Positions 35,718-44,015 are shown, counted from the first letter of the stretch. The stretch is 64,000 bases of DNA from Nocardioides marinisabuli (GCF_013466785.1 NZ_CP059163.1:3100001-3164000); one strand, 5' to 3'. The notes: generated by a model from the letters alone, not told the origin. Translations and numbers: made by a program.

Positions 35718-36095
35718 ATGAGCGAGACTTCCCTGGCAGGGCACGACCTGGCCGTCCTGGTCGACGACTGGATCGACTGGGCCGAGGCCGCGAGCCGGCT
35801 CGAGGTCAGCGTCGGCAAGGTCCGCACGATGATCCGCACCCACGAGCTGGCCGCCGCCGTGCCGGTGCCCGGCGAGGGGCAGAAGATCCCGGCCCTGTTC
35901 ATCGACGACGAGCTGCGCCTGCCCGTCAAGGGCCTGCCGGGGCTGCTGACCGTCCTGCACGACGGTCGCTACGACGACCGCGAGTGCATCGCCTGGCTCT
36001 TCCTCGACCTCGGCCTCCCGGGGCGCCCGATCGACGCGCTGCGCGAGAACCGTGGCTCCGAGGTCAAGCGCCGCGCCCAGGCCATGGCCCTGTAG
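35718..36095 (+). CDS. Rv2175c-family DNA-binding protein
   Basis: Protein of 125 aa. The N-terminal half has a winged helix-turn-helix (WIDWAEAASRLEVSVGKVRTMIRTH) and the C-terminal half the Rv2175c domain (PALFIDDELRLPVKGLPGLLTVLHDGRYDDRE in outline). In M. tuberculosis the homologue is phosphorylated by the adjacent PknL, which lowers DNA binding; Thr residues near the N-terminus here could serve the same role. ATG 35718 chosen; an upstream in-frame start adds 12 residues of promoter-like sequence. Confidence 0.9.
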   Translation: MSETSLAGHDLAVLVDDWIDWAEAASRLEVSVGKVRTMIRTHELAAAVPVPGEGQKIPALFIDDELRLPVKGLPGLLTVLHDGRYDDRECIAWLFLDLGLPGRPIDALRENRGSEVKRRAQAMAL

Positions 36096-36114
36096 GACCT
36101 CCCGGGGGGTCGTC

Positions 36115-36570
36115 GTGGTCTACCGCATCTCTCCCGAGAACGTCCGGCCGCCGCGGGGCGGCCCCTCCGGCGCGCTCGCGATCGTCGTGGTGATCGGCCT
36201 CGCGCTCGGCATCTGGCTGCTGGCCGGGCGCGACCCCGGCAGCTCGACCTTCAGCAGCGTCGACGACCCCGGCCGCAGCGACGCCCGCGCACCCGACGAC
36301 CCCGTCAGCGGACTGCCCTACGTGGCCCCCATCGACCTGCCGGCCCGGGTCGCCGAGGTGCTGCGCGACGTCGACGCCGGGGGAGAGCTGCCCGCCGGCG
36401 TCTCCCGGCGGCCCTTCCTCAACGGCGCGGGCCTCCTGCCGGTCCAGCGCACCACCGGCTACTACAGCCAGTACGCCCTCGGCGCCGGCTCGCTGCTGGT
36501 GGCCGGCGCGGGCGGCGAGCGCTACTACAGCGACGACGACGGCGCGTCGTTCTCACGCATCGGTCCCTGA
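36115..36570 (+). CDS. Membrane-anchored RNase Sa/T1-fold protein lacking catalytic residues
   Basis: Protein of 151 aa: one membrane helix (about 24-40), an acidic linker, then about 85 residues that align with RNase Sa across LPARVAEVLRDVDAGG, the F-x-N-x3-LLP segment, GYY and RYYSDDDGASFSRI. The catalytic residues of RNase Sa are absent: Glu41 aligns with Ala, Glu54 with Gln (YYSQY), the loop with Arg65 and Arg69 is about eight residues shorter and has no Arg there, and His85 aligns with Asp. RNA cleavage is therefore unlikely. GTG start with GGGGGG 5 nt before. Overlaps the opposing sigma gene by 18 bp. Confidence 0.75.
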   Translation: MVYRISPENVRPPRGGPSGALAIVVVIGLALGIWLLAGRDPGSSTFSSVDDPGRSDARAPDDPVSGLPYVAPIDLPARVAEVLRDVDAGGELPAGVSRRPFLNGAGLLPVQRTTGYYSQYALGAGSLLVAGAGGERYYSDDDGASFSRIGP

Positions 36571-37833
36571 ACCGGACGCGTCGAGCGAGGACAGCCGCTC
36601 GTGCAGGTGCCTGGACTCCGCGCCCGCGGGGCACCACGCCAGGGCGTCGAGATAGGCGGCGCGCGCCTGGTCCACGTGCCCGCCGCGGCGCAGCAGCTCC
36701 GCCCGCGCCGTCGCGACCCGGTGGTGTCCGGGGAGCCGTTCGTCGAGGCCCTTCAGCAGGGCCAGCCCCGCCATGGGCCCCGAGAGCTCGGCCAGCGCGA
36801 CCGCTCGGTTCAGCCGCACGAGCGGGGACCCCGTCAGCTGCTCCAGGCGCAGGTAGGCGGCCGTGATCGTGCGCCAGTCGGTGTCGCCGGCACTGGGTGC
36901 GAGTGCGTGGCAGGCGGCGATGACGGCCTGCAGACGCAGCTCCTCGCCGTAGCCGGTGGTGGGCGGGAGCCGGGCCAGGCGCTCGACCGCGGCATCGATC
37001 TCCTGCCGGTGCCACCGCGACCGGTCCTGGTCGGCCAGCAGCACGAGCCGGCCTTGCTCATCGGTGCGCGCGTCGCGGCGAGAGTGCTGGAGCAGCAGCA
37101 GTGCGGACAGGCTGGTCAGGACCCGGCGGTCGTCGGGCACGATCCGCTCCGCCAGGAGCGCGAGCCGCACGGCCTCGCCGGCGTCGCGTGCCCGTACGAC
37201 CTCGACGCCGCCCGGGGCGTACCCGGTGGTGAAGGCGAGGTAGATGGCGCGGGCGGCTCCCACCACCCGTTGCGGCCAGGCGGCCGGGTCGGGGACGGCG
37301 AACGGGATGCCGGAGCCGGCGAGGCGCTTCTTGGCGCGGGTCAGCCTGGCCGCCATGGTCGGGCCAGGGACCAGGAACAGTCGCGCGATGGTCTCGGTCG
37401 GCACGCCCATCACGAACCGCAACGCCAGGGCGGGTCGTACCTCCGGAGCCAGCGCGGGGTGGGTGCACATGAAGATCAGCGCCAGGCGGTCGTCGACGTC
37501 CTGGCCGAGCTGGGCGCCCCCCGGACCGTGCGCCTGCTCGTGGACCGGCTCGTGCACCGGGGTGCCCGGCTGCCCACCCGGTCGTCCGCCCGGCTGGGCA
37601 CCGGGGGCGACCAGGTGGGCTCGGTCCCGAGCCACGGCCTCCCGGCGCAGGCTGTCCACGACCCGGCGGTCGGCGGCGGTACGCAGCCAGCCCGCCGGGT
37701 TCGCGGGCACTCCCCGGTCGGGCCAGACCTGCGCAGCCTGGGCGAACGCCTCGGCCAGCGCGTCCTCGACCAGGTCGGGGCGTCGGTGACGTCGCAGCAG
37801 TCCGGCCAGCAGGTTCCCCCAGTCGTCCTGCAT
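36553..37833 (-). CDS. ECF42-like RNA polymerase sigma factor with C-terminal TPR-like region
   Basis: Protein of 426 aa. Sigma region 2 at about 10-75 (LVEDALAEAFAQAAQVW, GWLRTAADRRVVDSLRR), region 4 at about 125-180, then a long helical domain (about 190-410) with repeats such as YLRLEQLTGSPLVRLNRAVALAELSGP. This architecture with a DGPF/YCII gene directly upstream defines the ECF42 group. There is no anti-sigma gene. ATG 37833 lies after the partner's stop with no ribosome site, so coupling is likely. Confidence 0.88.
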   Translation of the reverse strand: MQDDWGNLLAGLLRRHRRPDLVEDALAEAFAQAAQVWPDRGVPANPAGWLRTAADRRVVDSLRREAVARDRAHLVAPGAQPGGRPGGQPGTPVHEPVHEQAHGPGGAQLGQDVDDRLALIFMCTHPALAPEVRPALALRFVMGVPTETIARLFLVPGPTMAARLTRAKKRLAGSGIPFAVPDPAAWPQRVVGAARAIYLAFTTGYAPGGVEVVRARDAGEAVRLALLAERIVPDDRRVLTSLSALLLLQHSRRDARTDEQGRLVLLADQDRSRWHRQEIDAAVERLARLPPTTGYGEELRLQAVIAACHALAPSAGDTDWRTITAAYLRLEQLTGSPLVRLNRAVALAELSGPMAGLALLKGLDERLPGHHRVATARAELLRRGGHVDQARAAYLDALAWCPAGAESRHLHERLSSLDASGSGTDA

Positions 37834-37870
37834 CGTCTGTGCCAGGGCGACCGCCGCGGCGTCCCCCGAC

Positions 37871-38227
37871 TCACTCGTACTCGACAACCGGCCTGATCTC
37901 CATGTCGTAGGGGGGCAGGAGACGCAGCAGCTCGACGAGCGTGTCCAGGTCGGGGGCCTCCACGACGTAGAACCCACCCAGGCCCTCGAGCACCTCGGCG
38001 TACGGGCCCTCCGTGAGCGTCGTGGTGCCGTCCGCCCCGGTGCGCACGACGGTGGCGGTGTCCGGCCCGTCCAGCGCTTCTCCTGACACCACCGACACCT
38101 CCGGGTGCGCCGTGCAGGCGGCGTCGAACTCGCCGAACCGGGCCATCGCGGCACCCTGTTCCTCGGGCGTCATCGTCGGCCAGGGCTTCTGGGGACCGTC
38201 GCCGACCAGCAGGACCATGTACTTCAT
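37871..38227 (-). CDS. YCII/DGPF-domain protein, partner of the ECF42 sigma factor
   Basis: Protein of 118 aa starting KYMVLLVGDGPQKPWPTMTPEE, with GPYAEVLEGLGGFYVVEAPDLDTLVELLRLLP. This is the DGPF family; the motif here reads DGPQ. Members are encoded beside ECF42 sigma factors and are thought to be their main targets. GAGGAG 5 nt before the ATG is a strong ribosome site. Biochemical role unknown. Confidence 0.9.
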   Translation of the reverse strand: MKYMVLLVGDGPQKPWPTMTPEEQGAAMARFGEFDAACTAHPEVSVVSGEALDGPDTATVVRTGADGTTTLTEGPYAEVLEGLGGFYVVEAPDLDTLVELLRLLPPYDMEIRPVVEYE

Positions 38228-38272
38228 CGTCGCTCCTCTTCTCCGTCGTGTGGCCTCGTGCCACTCAACCCT

Positions 38273-38301
38273 CTGTCGTCCGGCTCCCGTCGAGATCGAC
38301 A
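38273..38301 (-). promoter_or_regulatory. Candidate ECF42-type promoter before the DGPF-sigma operon
   Basis: On the minus strand TGTCGA (38296-38301) and CGACAG (38273-38278) are separated by 17 nt, about 45 nt before the DGPF start. Published ECF42 promoters have TGTCGA at -35 and a CGA/TC-type -10, so autoregulation is plausible. The remaining roughly 150 bp up to the polyprenyl synthase stop hold no gene. Confidence 0.5.
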
Positions 38302-38454
38302 GCTCGAGCGAGATCCTGGGCGAGATCTTGCGCGAGGAACAGTGCAGCGGGAGGTAAAGCTGCGCGCCACGGGCCCACCGATCGCCTCGTGGCCGGCACC
38401 GACGGCGCGACCGGCCGGTGTCCGCAGCGTCCCGACGGGGCTGGCGGGCCGTGC

Positions 38455-39543
38455 TCAGACGAGACGCTGGGTCGCGGCCGTGGCGAGCTCGGTCAGCACG
38501 GTGCGCGCTGCGGGGTCGAGGCCGCTGCGGTCGAGCGAGTGCGTGGCGCGCTCGGTCAGTGCGGTGATGACCTCCTCGACCTGTTCCCGGGCGCCGGAGG
38601 TCGTGAAGATCGTGCGCAGCCGCTCCACCTGCTCGTCGTCGAGGGGGCGGCCCAGGGCACGGTCGAGCAGGGCGGCGTCGTCGTCGGAGGCGGAGTCGAG
38701 GGCCAGCGCGACCAGCACGGTGCGCTTGCCCTCGACCAGGTCGTCGCCGGCGGGCTTGCCGGTGGTCGCGGGGTCGCCGAAGACGCCGAGCAGGTCGTCG
38801 CGCAGCTGGAAGGCCTCACCCAGGGGCAGGCCGAAGGCGCTGAGCTGCTCCATCGTGGCCGGGTCGGCCCCGGCGAGGGCGGCGCCGACCTGCAGCGGCC
38901 GCTCGATGGAGTACTTCGCCGACTTGTAGCGCAGCACCGTCATGGCGGCGTCGACGTCGGCGCGCCCACGCGCCTGCACCGAGACGTCGAGGAACTGCCC
39001 GGCGATCACCTCGGTGCGGCACAGGTCGAGCACCTCGAGGGCCGCCACGACCCGCTGCACCGGCAGGCCGCAGCCGCGCAGCAGCTCATCGGACCAGGAG
39101 AGCAGCAGGTCGCCGAGCAGGATGGCCGCGGCGGCGCCGTACTGCTCGGGGTCGCCGCGCCAGGCGTCGGCGCGGTGCTCGCGCTCGAAGACGCGGTGGG
39201 TGGCCGGGCGACCCCGCCGGGTGTCGGAGGCGTCCATCAGGTCGTCGTGCACCAGCGCGCTGGCGTGCAGCAGCTCCAGGGCGGCACAGGCCCGCACCAG
39301 GGCCTGCTCGTCGACGGGGGCCGCCACCGCGAGGTGGCCCCACCAGCAGAAGGCCGCCCGCAGCCGCTTGCCGCCCGAGATCATCGCGCGGGCCTCGGCG
39401 AGCAGCCGCTCGGCGTCGGGGCCGAGCGGGGCCAGGCGGTCGGCCTGCCGGTCGAGGAACTGGTCCAGGGCCGCCTGGACCTGGTCGCGGAAGCCGTCGG
39501 CGTCCCAGTCGGAGGCAGGCGTCGGGGCTGGGGTCTCGCTCAC
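38455..39543 (-). CDS. Polyprenyl diphosphate synthase (geranylgeranyl-type)
   Basis: Head-to-tail prenyl transferase of 362 aa. It shows GGKRLR (57-62), first Asp-rich motif DDLMD (100-104), GDLLLSW, and a second Asp-rich motif in QLRDDLLGVFGD. The gene position equals idsA2 (Rv2173) of M. tuberculosis. Product chain length is not determinable by eye. GTG start with a leaderless -10 box; divergent from metF over only 88 bp. Confidence 0.92.
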   Translation of the reverse strand: MSETPAPTPASDWDADGFRDQVQAALDQFLDRQADRLAPLGPDAERLLAEARAMISGGKRLRAAFCWWGHLAVAAPVDEQALVRACAALELLHASALVHDDLMDASDTRRGRPATHRVFEREHRADAWRGDPEQYGAAAAILLGDLLLSWSDELLRGCGLPVQRVVAALEVLDLCRTEVIAGQFLDVSVQARGRADVDAAMTVLRYKSAKYSIERPLQVGAALAGADPATMEQLSAFGLPLGEAFQLRDDLLGVFGDPATTGKPAGDDLVEGKRTVLVALALDSASDDDAALLDRALGRPLDDEQVERLRTIFTTSGAREQVEEVITALTERATHSLDRSGLDPAARTVLTELATAATQRLV

Positions 39544-39549
39544 CGGATC

Positions 39550-39624
39550 ACAGTAGGAGACGTACCCACAACTGGCGCCGTTGGGTGGACGCCCACCCCC
39601 GGGTGGCCCGGGCGTCCTTAGAAT
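39550..39624. promoter_or_regulatory. Divergent leaderless promoters, polyprenyl synthase and metF
   Basis: TACTGT on the minus strand (39550-39555), 6 nt before the synthase GTG, and TAGAAT on the plus strand (39619-39624), 7 nt before the metF ATG. The pair share an 88-bp intergenic region. Confidence 0.6.
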
Positions 39625-39631
39625 CGTGGCC

Positions 39632-40522
39632 ATGACCATCGGCCGTGGGCGCGCGCTCACCGACCTCATCGCAGCCGGCGAGCGCTCGTTCTCGTTCGAG
39701 TTCTTCCCGCCCAAGGACGAGGCCGGCGAGACCCAGCTGTGGGACGCCGTGCGCGCCCTCGAGCCCTACCGCCCCACCTTCGTCTCGGTGACGTACGGCG
39801 CCGGCGGCAGCAGCCGCGGCACCACGGTGCGCCTGACCGGGCGGATCGCGCGCGAGACCTCGATGCTGCCGATGGCCCACCTGACCTGCGTGGGCCACAC
39901 CCGCGGCGAGCTCGAGCAGATCCTCGACGAGTACGCCGCCGCCGGCGTGCACCACGTGATGGCGCTGCGCGGCGACCCCGAGGCCGGCCCCCGCGCCGAG
40001 TGGACCTCCACCGAGGGCGGCCTCGACCACGCCGACGAGCTGGTCGAGCTGGTCGCCGCTCGCCGCGAGTTCCGCATCGGCGTGGCCGCCTTCCCCGAGC
40101 GGCACCCCTCGTCGGCCTCGCTCGAGCAGGACGCCGACGTGCTGGCCGCCAAGGCCCGGGCGGGCGCGGAGTTCGCGGTCACCCAGATGTTCTTCCGCGC
40201 CTCCGACTACTTCTCGCTGGTCGAGCGGGTGCGGGCGCGCGGCGTCGACCTGCCGATCCTGCCGGGCATCATGCCGATCCTGAACCTGCAGGCGATCCGC
40301 CGCCAGGGCGAGCTGATCGGCACCGACGTGCCCGCCGACGTGGTCGAGCGGATCAGCGCCCACGAGGGCGACCCGGTCTCGATGCGCGCCGAGGGCATCA
40401 CCCAGGCCGCCGAGCTGTGCCAGGAGCTGCTCGACGGGGGAGCGCCGGGGCTGCACTTCTACACCCTGAACAGGTCGAAGGCCACGCGCGAGATCTTCGA
40501 GAAGCTCGACGTCACGCCCTGA
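39632..40522 (+). CDS. metF: Methylenetetrahydrofolate reductase
   Basis: Reduces 5,10-methylene-THF to 5-methyl-THF for methionine synthesis. The 296-aa FAD TIM barrel has FSFEFFPPKDE, VSVTYGAGGSS, HLTCVGHT, ALRGDP, TQMFF and LPGIMPI. The ATG start is fixed by the leaderless promoter. The stop is 13 bp from that of the opposing oxidoreductase gene. Confidence 0.96.
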   Translation: MTIGRGRALTDLIAAGERSFSFEFFPPKDEAGETQLWDAVRALEPYRPTFVSVTYGAGGSSRGTTVRLTGRIARETSMLPMAHLTCVGHTRGELEQILDEYAAAGVHHVMALRGDPEAGPRAEWTSTEGGLDHADELVELVAARREFRIGVAAFPERHPSSASLEQDADVLAAKARAGAEFAVTQMFFRASDYFSLVERVRARGVDLPILPGIMPILNLQAIRRQGELIGTDVPADVVERISAHEGDPVSMRAEGITQAAELCQELLDGGAPGLHFYTLNRSKATREIFEKLDVTP

Positions 40523-40535
40523 CGGGCGGGTCGGG

Positions 40536-41837
40536 TCAGGCGGGCCCGACGCGCTGGGCCACCAGGGCCGCCGAGAGCCCCACGAAGGGCAGCCCCGCGC
40601 CCGGGGTCGCGTGCGCGCCGGCGGCGTACACGCCGGGCACGGGCGTGTCGGGGCCGAGCCGGCGGCGCACCGTCGAGCGGCCCTGCCACAGCACGCCCAG
40701 GGGGGAGCCGCCCCACGCCTCGACGAGGTCGCGGGGCGAGCGGTCGACCCGGGTGACGACCTGGGCGCGCACGTCGATGCGGTGCCGGGCCAGCGCGAGC
40801 AGCACGTCCTCGGCCAGGCGGCCACGCCCCTGCACCGTCCACGCGGCGCCGCCCTCGGGCGCGCTGCCGCCGGTGCGCACCACCAGGCCTGGGTCGCCGT
40901 GCAGGACCAGCTCGTGGGGCACCTCCGGCAGGTCGCCGACGAGCCCGACGTGGCAGACCACCGGTGGGATGGCCGGCATCGTGCGCTTGACGAGCTCGGC
41001 GAGCGCCGGCAGGCGGCGCGGGTCGATGGCGCAGACGACCACCTCGGCGTCGACCTCGCCGGCGTCGGTCCTGACCGCGACGGCGCGCCCGCCGCGCACG
41101 ACCACGTCGTGCACGCTCGTGCCCAGGCGCACGTCGACGCCGCGGGTGCTCATCCGCCCGGCCAGCACCTCACCCACCTTCGCCATCCCGCCCGGCACGG
41201 TCCAGGAGCCGAAGCGCTGCTCGAGGTAGGCCACCAGACCCATCCAGGCCGGCACGTCGCGGGGGGCGTGGCCGTCGGCGACGAAGGGGTGCGCGGCCAC
41301 GTCGCGCAGCCGGTCGTCCTTGAGCGTGCGGCGCAGGCGCCGCTGCAGGCTCTCGCGGGAGTCGAGGCGCTCGCGCAGGTCACGGGGCAGGGCGGTGCGG
41401 TCCCAGGGCTCCTCGAGGTAGCCGCGGCGCAGCACCTCCCAGTCCTCGGTGTAGGCCGCGACGTGGTCGAGCCAGCGCTGCCCCTCGCCGGGGGACAGCT
41501 CCTCCACGGCCCGCCGCTGCGCCGAGCGCGACCCGCCGGGCAGGGCGAGCTCGGAGCCGTCGACGAAGCGGTGCGTGCGCACGGTCTCCAGCGGCACCAG
41601 CTCCAGCTCGCGCTCCAGCGGCCGGCCGGTCTTGCGGAACAGGTCGCGCAGCACCGCCGGCAGCAGGGTCGAGGTCGGCCCGGCGTCCCACCGGTAGCCG
41701 TCGGCCTCGACCGAGCCCAGGGCGCCGCCCAGGGCGTCGCCGCGCTCGAGGAGGGTGACGTCGTGGCCGGTCTTGGCCAGGCGGGCGGCCGTGGCGAGGC
41801 CGGCGTACCCGCCCCCGACCACCACGACCCGCGCCAC
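40536..41837 (-). CDS. Phytoene desaturase-like FAD-dependent oxidoreductase
   Basis: Protein of 433 aa with an N-terminal Rossmann FAD site VVVVGGGYAGLATAARLAKTG followed by Glu in LLERGD, and a C-terminal GVYAAGAHATPGAGLPFVGLSAALVA signature typical of carotenoid desaturases and amine oxidases. No other carotenoid genes are near except the prenyl synthase. GTG 41837 is chosen because a TAGGGT box lies exactly 6 nt upstream; GTG 41843 would abut the box. Confidence 0.87.
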   Translation of the reverse strand: MARVVVVGGGYAGLATAARLAKTGHDVTLLERGDALGGALGSVEADGYRWDAGPTSTLLPAVLRDLFRKTGRPLERELELVPLETVRTHRFVDGSELALPGGSRSAQRRAVEELSPGEGQRWLDHVAAYTEDWEVLRRGYLEEPWDRTALPRDLRERLDSRESLQRRLRRTLKDDRLRDVAAHPFVADGHAPRDVPAWMGLVAYLEQRFGSWTVPGGMAKVGEVLAGRMSTRGVDVRLGTSVHDVVVRGGRAVAVRTDAGEVDAEVVVCAIDPRRLPALAELVKRTMPAIPPVVCHVGLVGDLPEVPHELVLHGDPGLVVRTGGSAPEGGAAWTVQGRGRLAEDVLLALARHRIDVRAQVVTRVDRSPRDLVEAWGGSPLGVLWQGRSTVRRRLGPDTPVPGVYAAGAHATPGAGLPFVGLSAALVAQRVGPA

Positions 41838-41843
41838 GCGCAC

Positions 41844-41849
41844 ACCCTA
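41844..41849 (-). promoter_or_regulatory. -10 box of a leaderless promoter (FAD oxidoreductase)
   Basis: TAGGGT on the minus strand, 6 nt before the GTG at 41837; it decides between two possible GTG starts. Confidence 0.55.
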
Positions 41850-41862
41850 GGGGGTCGTGCTC

Positions 41863-42345
41863 CTAGGCGGGGCTCTCGACGTCGACCACCTCGGCGCCGG
41901 TGAGCTCGAGGAGCTCGCCGAAGGAGGTGGAGAAGACCGCCGCGGGGTGGCCCGCTGCCGCCCACACGACCTCGTGGCGCGCCAGCCACTCGTCGAGGTA
42001 CGTCGGCACCGGCGCGGGGTGGGCGAGCGGGGAGACCCCGCCGATCACCTGCCCGGTGTGCTCACGCACGAAGTCCGGGCTGGCGCGCGCGAGGCGCTCG
42101 ACCCCGATGCGCCCGGCCACGGCGCGCACGTCGACCCGGTGCGCGCCCGAGGTGAGCACCAGCACCGGTGTGCCGCCGGCGTCGAAGAGCAGGCTGTTGG
42201 CGATCGCGCCCACCTCGCAGCCGAGGGCCTCGGCGGCCAGTGCCGCGGTGTGCACGGCGTCGGGGAGGACCACGACCTTGCCCCGGCCGCCGCGGCGGAC
42301 CAGCTCGGCACGGAAGGCCGCGATGCCCGGGTGCTCGGTGCTCAT
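41863..42345 (-). CDS. YbaK/aminoacyl-tRNA deacylase family protein
   Basis: Protein of 160 aa with the YbaK/ProX fold: HTAALAAEALGCEVGAIANSLLF, VLVLTSGAHRVD and GQVIGGVSPLAHPAPVP. Probably hydrolyses mischarged tRNA (Cys or Ala on tRNA-Pro). ATG 42345 with a TAGGGT box 7 nt upstream; a longer in-frame start at 42381 would lie inside the promoter. Confidence 0.9.
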   Translation of the reverse strand: MSTEHPGIAAFRAELVRRGGRGKVVVLPDAVHTAALAAEALGCEVGAIANSLLFDAGGTPVLVLTSGAHRVDVRAVAGRIGVERLARASPDFVREHTGQVIGGVSPLAHPAPVPTYLDEWLARHEVVWAAAGHPAAVFSTSFGELLELTGAEVVDVESPA

Positions 42346-42352
42346 GGCTGCG

Positions 42353-42362
42353 ACCCTAGAGT
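42353..42362. promoter_or_regulatory. Overlapping divergent -10 boxes
   Basis: TAGGGT on the minus strand (42353-42358, for the deacylase) shares two bases with TAGAGT on the plus strand (42357-42362, for the gene at 42444). Polymerase should be able to bind only one at a time. Confidence 0.5.
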
Positions 42363-42443
42363 TCGCTCCGAGATCGTGCACGGGAGATCACGCACGAGAT
42401 CAGGCTCCAGAACACGCACGAGACCACCCACGAGAGGGCCGTC

Positions 42444-42944
42444 ATGGACGACCGGCTGGAACGACCGCGCGCACTGAGGCTGTGCCTGCAGCTGCACCTG
42501 GTCCTGCTGGCGCTGGGCACGCTGACCGTCGTGCTGACCGCCGTGCTGCGCGACGACCTGGTGCTCAACTGGGCGCGGGGGCACCGCTCGGCCGGCGAGA
42601 TCCTCGAGCGGCAGGGGCTGGACTACCTGATCGAGGAGCAGCCGATCGCGGTCCCGCAGTTCTTCCCGGTCGCGGCGGTGCTGTTCGTGGTGATGGCGAT
42701 GCTCATCGGGGTGCTGATGGTCTTCTTCCGCAACGGCCACCACTGGGCGCGGGTCTGCCTGGCGGTGCTGGTGGTGATGACGGCGGTCGCCACCCTCAGC
42801 GGCATCCGGGTCGAGCCGCCGCAGGTCTTCGTGGTGCTCAGCTACCTCTCGCTGGTCGTCGAGGTCGCGATCCTCGTCACGATGTTCCACCCCGACACCG
42901 ACCGCTACCTCAGCGCCACCCGCGAGCGGATCGCCGCCTCCTGA
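42444..42944 (+). CDS. Conserved four-helix membrane protein
   Basis: Protein of 166 aa with four predicted membrane helices (about 12-33, 68-90, 98-115, 122-145). The loop between helices 1 and 2 carries HRSAGEILERQGLDYLIEEQ. No catalytic motif is seen and the function is unknown. GAGAGGG precedes the ATG. The leader contains several irregular CACGAGA-type direct repeats (42366-42435). Confidence 0.75.
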   Translation: MDDRLERPRALRLCLQLHLVLLALGTLTVVLTAVLRDDLVLNWARGHRSAGEILERQGLDYLIEEQPIAVPQFFPVAAVLFVVMAMLIGVLMVFFRNGHHWARVCLAVLVVMTAVATLSGIRVEPPQVFVVLSYLSLVVEVAILVTMFHPDTDRYLSATRERIAAS

Positions 42945-42984
42945 GGCTCTCCCCGGCCCCGTCCACAAGGGTCCGTCACGACCC

Positions 42985-43041
42985 TTGACCCACTGTCGGT
43001 GGGGGCGTGTACCTTGGGACCAAGTTCGAACACAGATTCGA
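42985..43041 (+). promoter_or_regulatory. Promoter with LexA-type SOS box before the DUF6504 gene
   Basis: TTGACC (42985-42990), then TACCTT (43010-43015) after 19 nt, followed by TCGAACACAGATTCGA (43026-43041). The last differs at one base from the actinobacterial SOS consensus TCGAAC-N4-GTTCGA. The box lies just downstream of the transcription start, where LexA would block elongation. Confidence 0.65.
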
Positions 43042-43129
43042 ACACGCTCCCGGCGGGGGCGACCTCGACCCCGCCCCCGTCGGGGGTTCCAGGCGGACCT
43101 GGCGCCCCGGCGCCGGAGAGGTGGCAGTG

Positions 43130-43519
43130 GTGGAGCTGATGCGACGGTACGACGAGCCCGTCGAGGTCCGGTGCGGCGTGCTGGCCGGCACCGAGACGAC
43201 GGTCCCCGAGCAGTTCCTGTGGCGCGGACGGCTCTGGAAGGTCCGCTCGGTGCTCGAGCACTGGGTGGAGACCGGCGAGTGGTGGCGCCACGCCGGGGTG
43301 CGTGCGGTGCTCGGCTCCGAGGAGCCGGCCGACGCCTCCACCGCCGAGCGGCCCGCCCGGCCCCGCCCGCTGGAGGAGCTGCTCGCCGAGCGCGCGGTCT
43401 GGCGGGTGGAGGCCGGCCGGGGTGCCGCGGTGCGCGGCGCCGAGGACACCGGCGGGGTCTTCGACCTGGCCCTCGACGTCGACGGCGGGCGCTGGCAGCT
43501 CGTCGGCTGCGCGGACTGA
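43130..43519 (+). CDS. DUF6504 family protein
   Basis: Protein of 129 aa containing YDEPVEVRCGVLAGTETT, PEQFLWRGRLWKVRSVLEHW and ETGEWW, the DUF6504 pattern. The family often sits beside dnaE2 and SOS genes in actinobacteria. Function unknown, probably a DNA-damage accessory. Start GTG 43130, 8 nt after GGAGAGG; several in-frame GTG codons and an ATG at 43139 are alternatives. Confidence 0.82.
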   Translation: MELMRRYDEPVEVRCGVLAGTETTVPEQFLWRGRLWKVRSVLEHWVETGEWWRHAGVRAVLGSEEPADASTAERPARPRPLEELLAERAVWRVEAGRGAAVRGAEDTGGVFDLALDVDGGRWQLVGCAD

Positions 43520-43533
43520 GGGTGGTGGCCACG

Positions 43534-44001
43534 ATGGCGCGCACCCGCACCCGCACCCCTGCCGCGGTCCCCGCACCGCACCCGCAGGCCCTCCCGGCGA
43601 CCACGCACTCCTACCTGGCCCGCGCCGCCGAGTCGTTGAGCGAGGCGATGGCCACGCCCGAGGTCCCGGCCCGCTACGCCTGCGCCCACGTCTCGGCGCT
43701 GCGCTCGGCGGCCGCCCTGCTCTCGGCGCGCGCCCGCCCGGCCGGGCCGCGGCGCCGCCCCCAGAAGAACGCCTGGGTGCTGCTGGCCGAGGTCGCCCCC
43801 GAGCTGGGCGAGTGGGCCACGTTCTTCTCCGCGGGCGCGGCCAAGCGCGCGGCCGCCGAGGCCGGCTCGACCCGCGCCGTCACCGAGCGCGAGGCCGACG
43901 ACCTGGTCCGCGACGCCGACCGGTTCCTGGCCGTGGTCGAGCAGTGCCTCGGGCTCGTGCCGCACCCGCCGGTCCAGGAGCGCATCGCGCGCGCCGGGTG
44001 A
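43534..44001 (+). CDS. SAV_6107-family HEPN-domain protein
   Basis: Protein of 155 aa, nearly all helical: THSYLARAAESLSEAMATPEVPARYACAHVSALRSAAALLSAR, then KNAWVLLAEVAPELGEWATFF. It matches the HEPN-like family found with SOS genes in Streptomyces. The R-x4-6-H motif of HEPN RNases is not evident. It lies 14 bp after the DUF6504 gene, in the same LexA-controlled transcription unit. Confidence 0.78.
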   Translation: MARTRTRTPAAVPAPHPQALPATTHSYLARAAESLSEAMATPEVPARYACAHVSALRSAAALLSARARPAGPRRRPQKNAWVLLAEVAPELGEWATFFSAGAAKRAAAEAGSTRAVTEREADDLVRDADRFLAVVEQCLGLVPHPPVQERIARAG

Positions 44002-44015
44002 GGCAGGCTGCTCCC

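Noticed and set aside
36115..36570. RNase-fold protein as a toxin of a contact-inhibition or toxin-antitoxin system
   Set aside because: Catalytic residues are missing, and there is no immunity gene or secretion context.
36601..37896. 431-aa plus-strand frame opposite the ECF42 sigma gene
   Set aside because: No domain, and the opposite strand carries a clear sigma factor.
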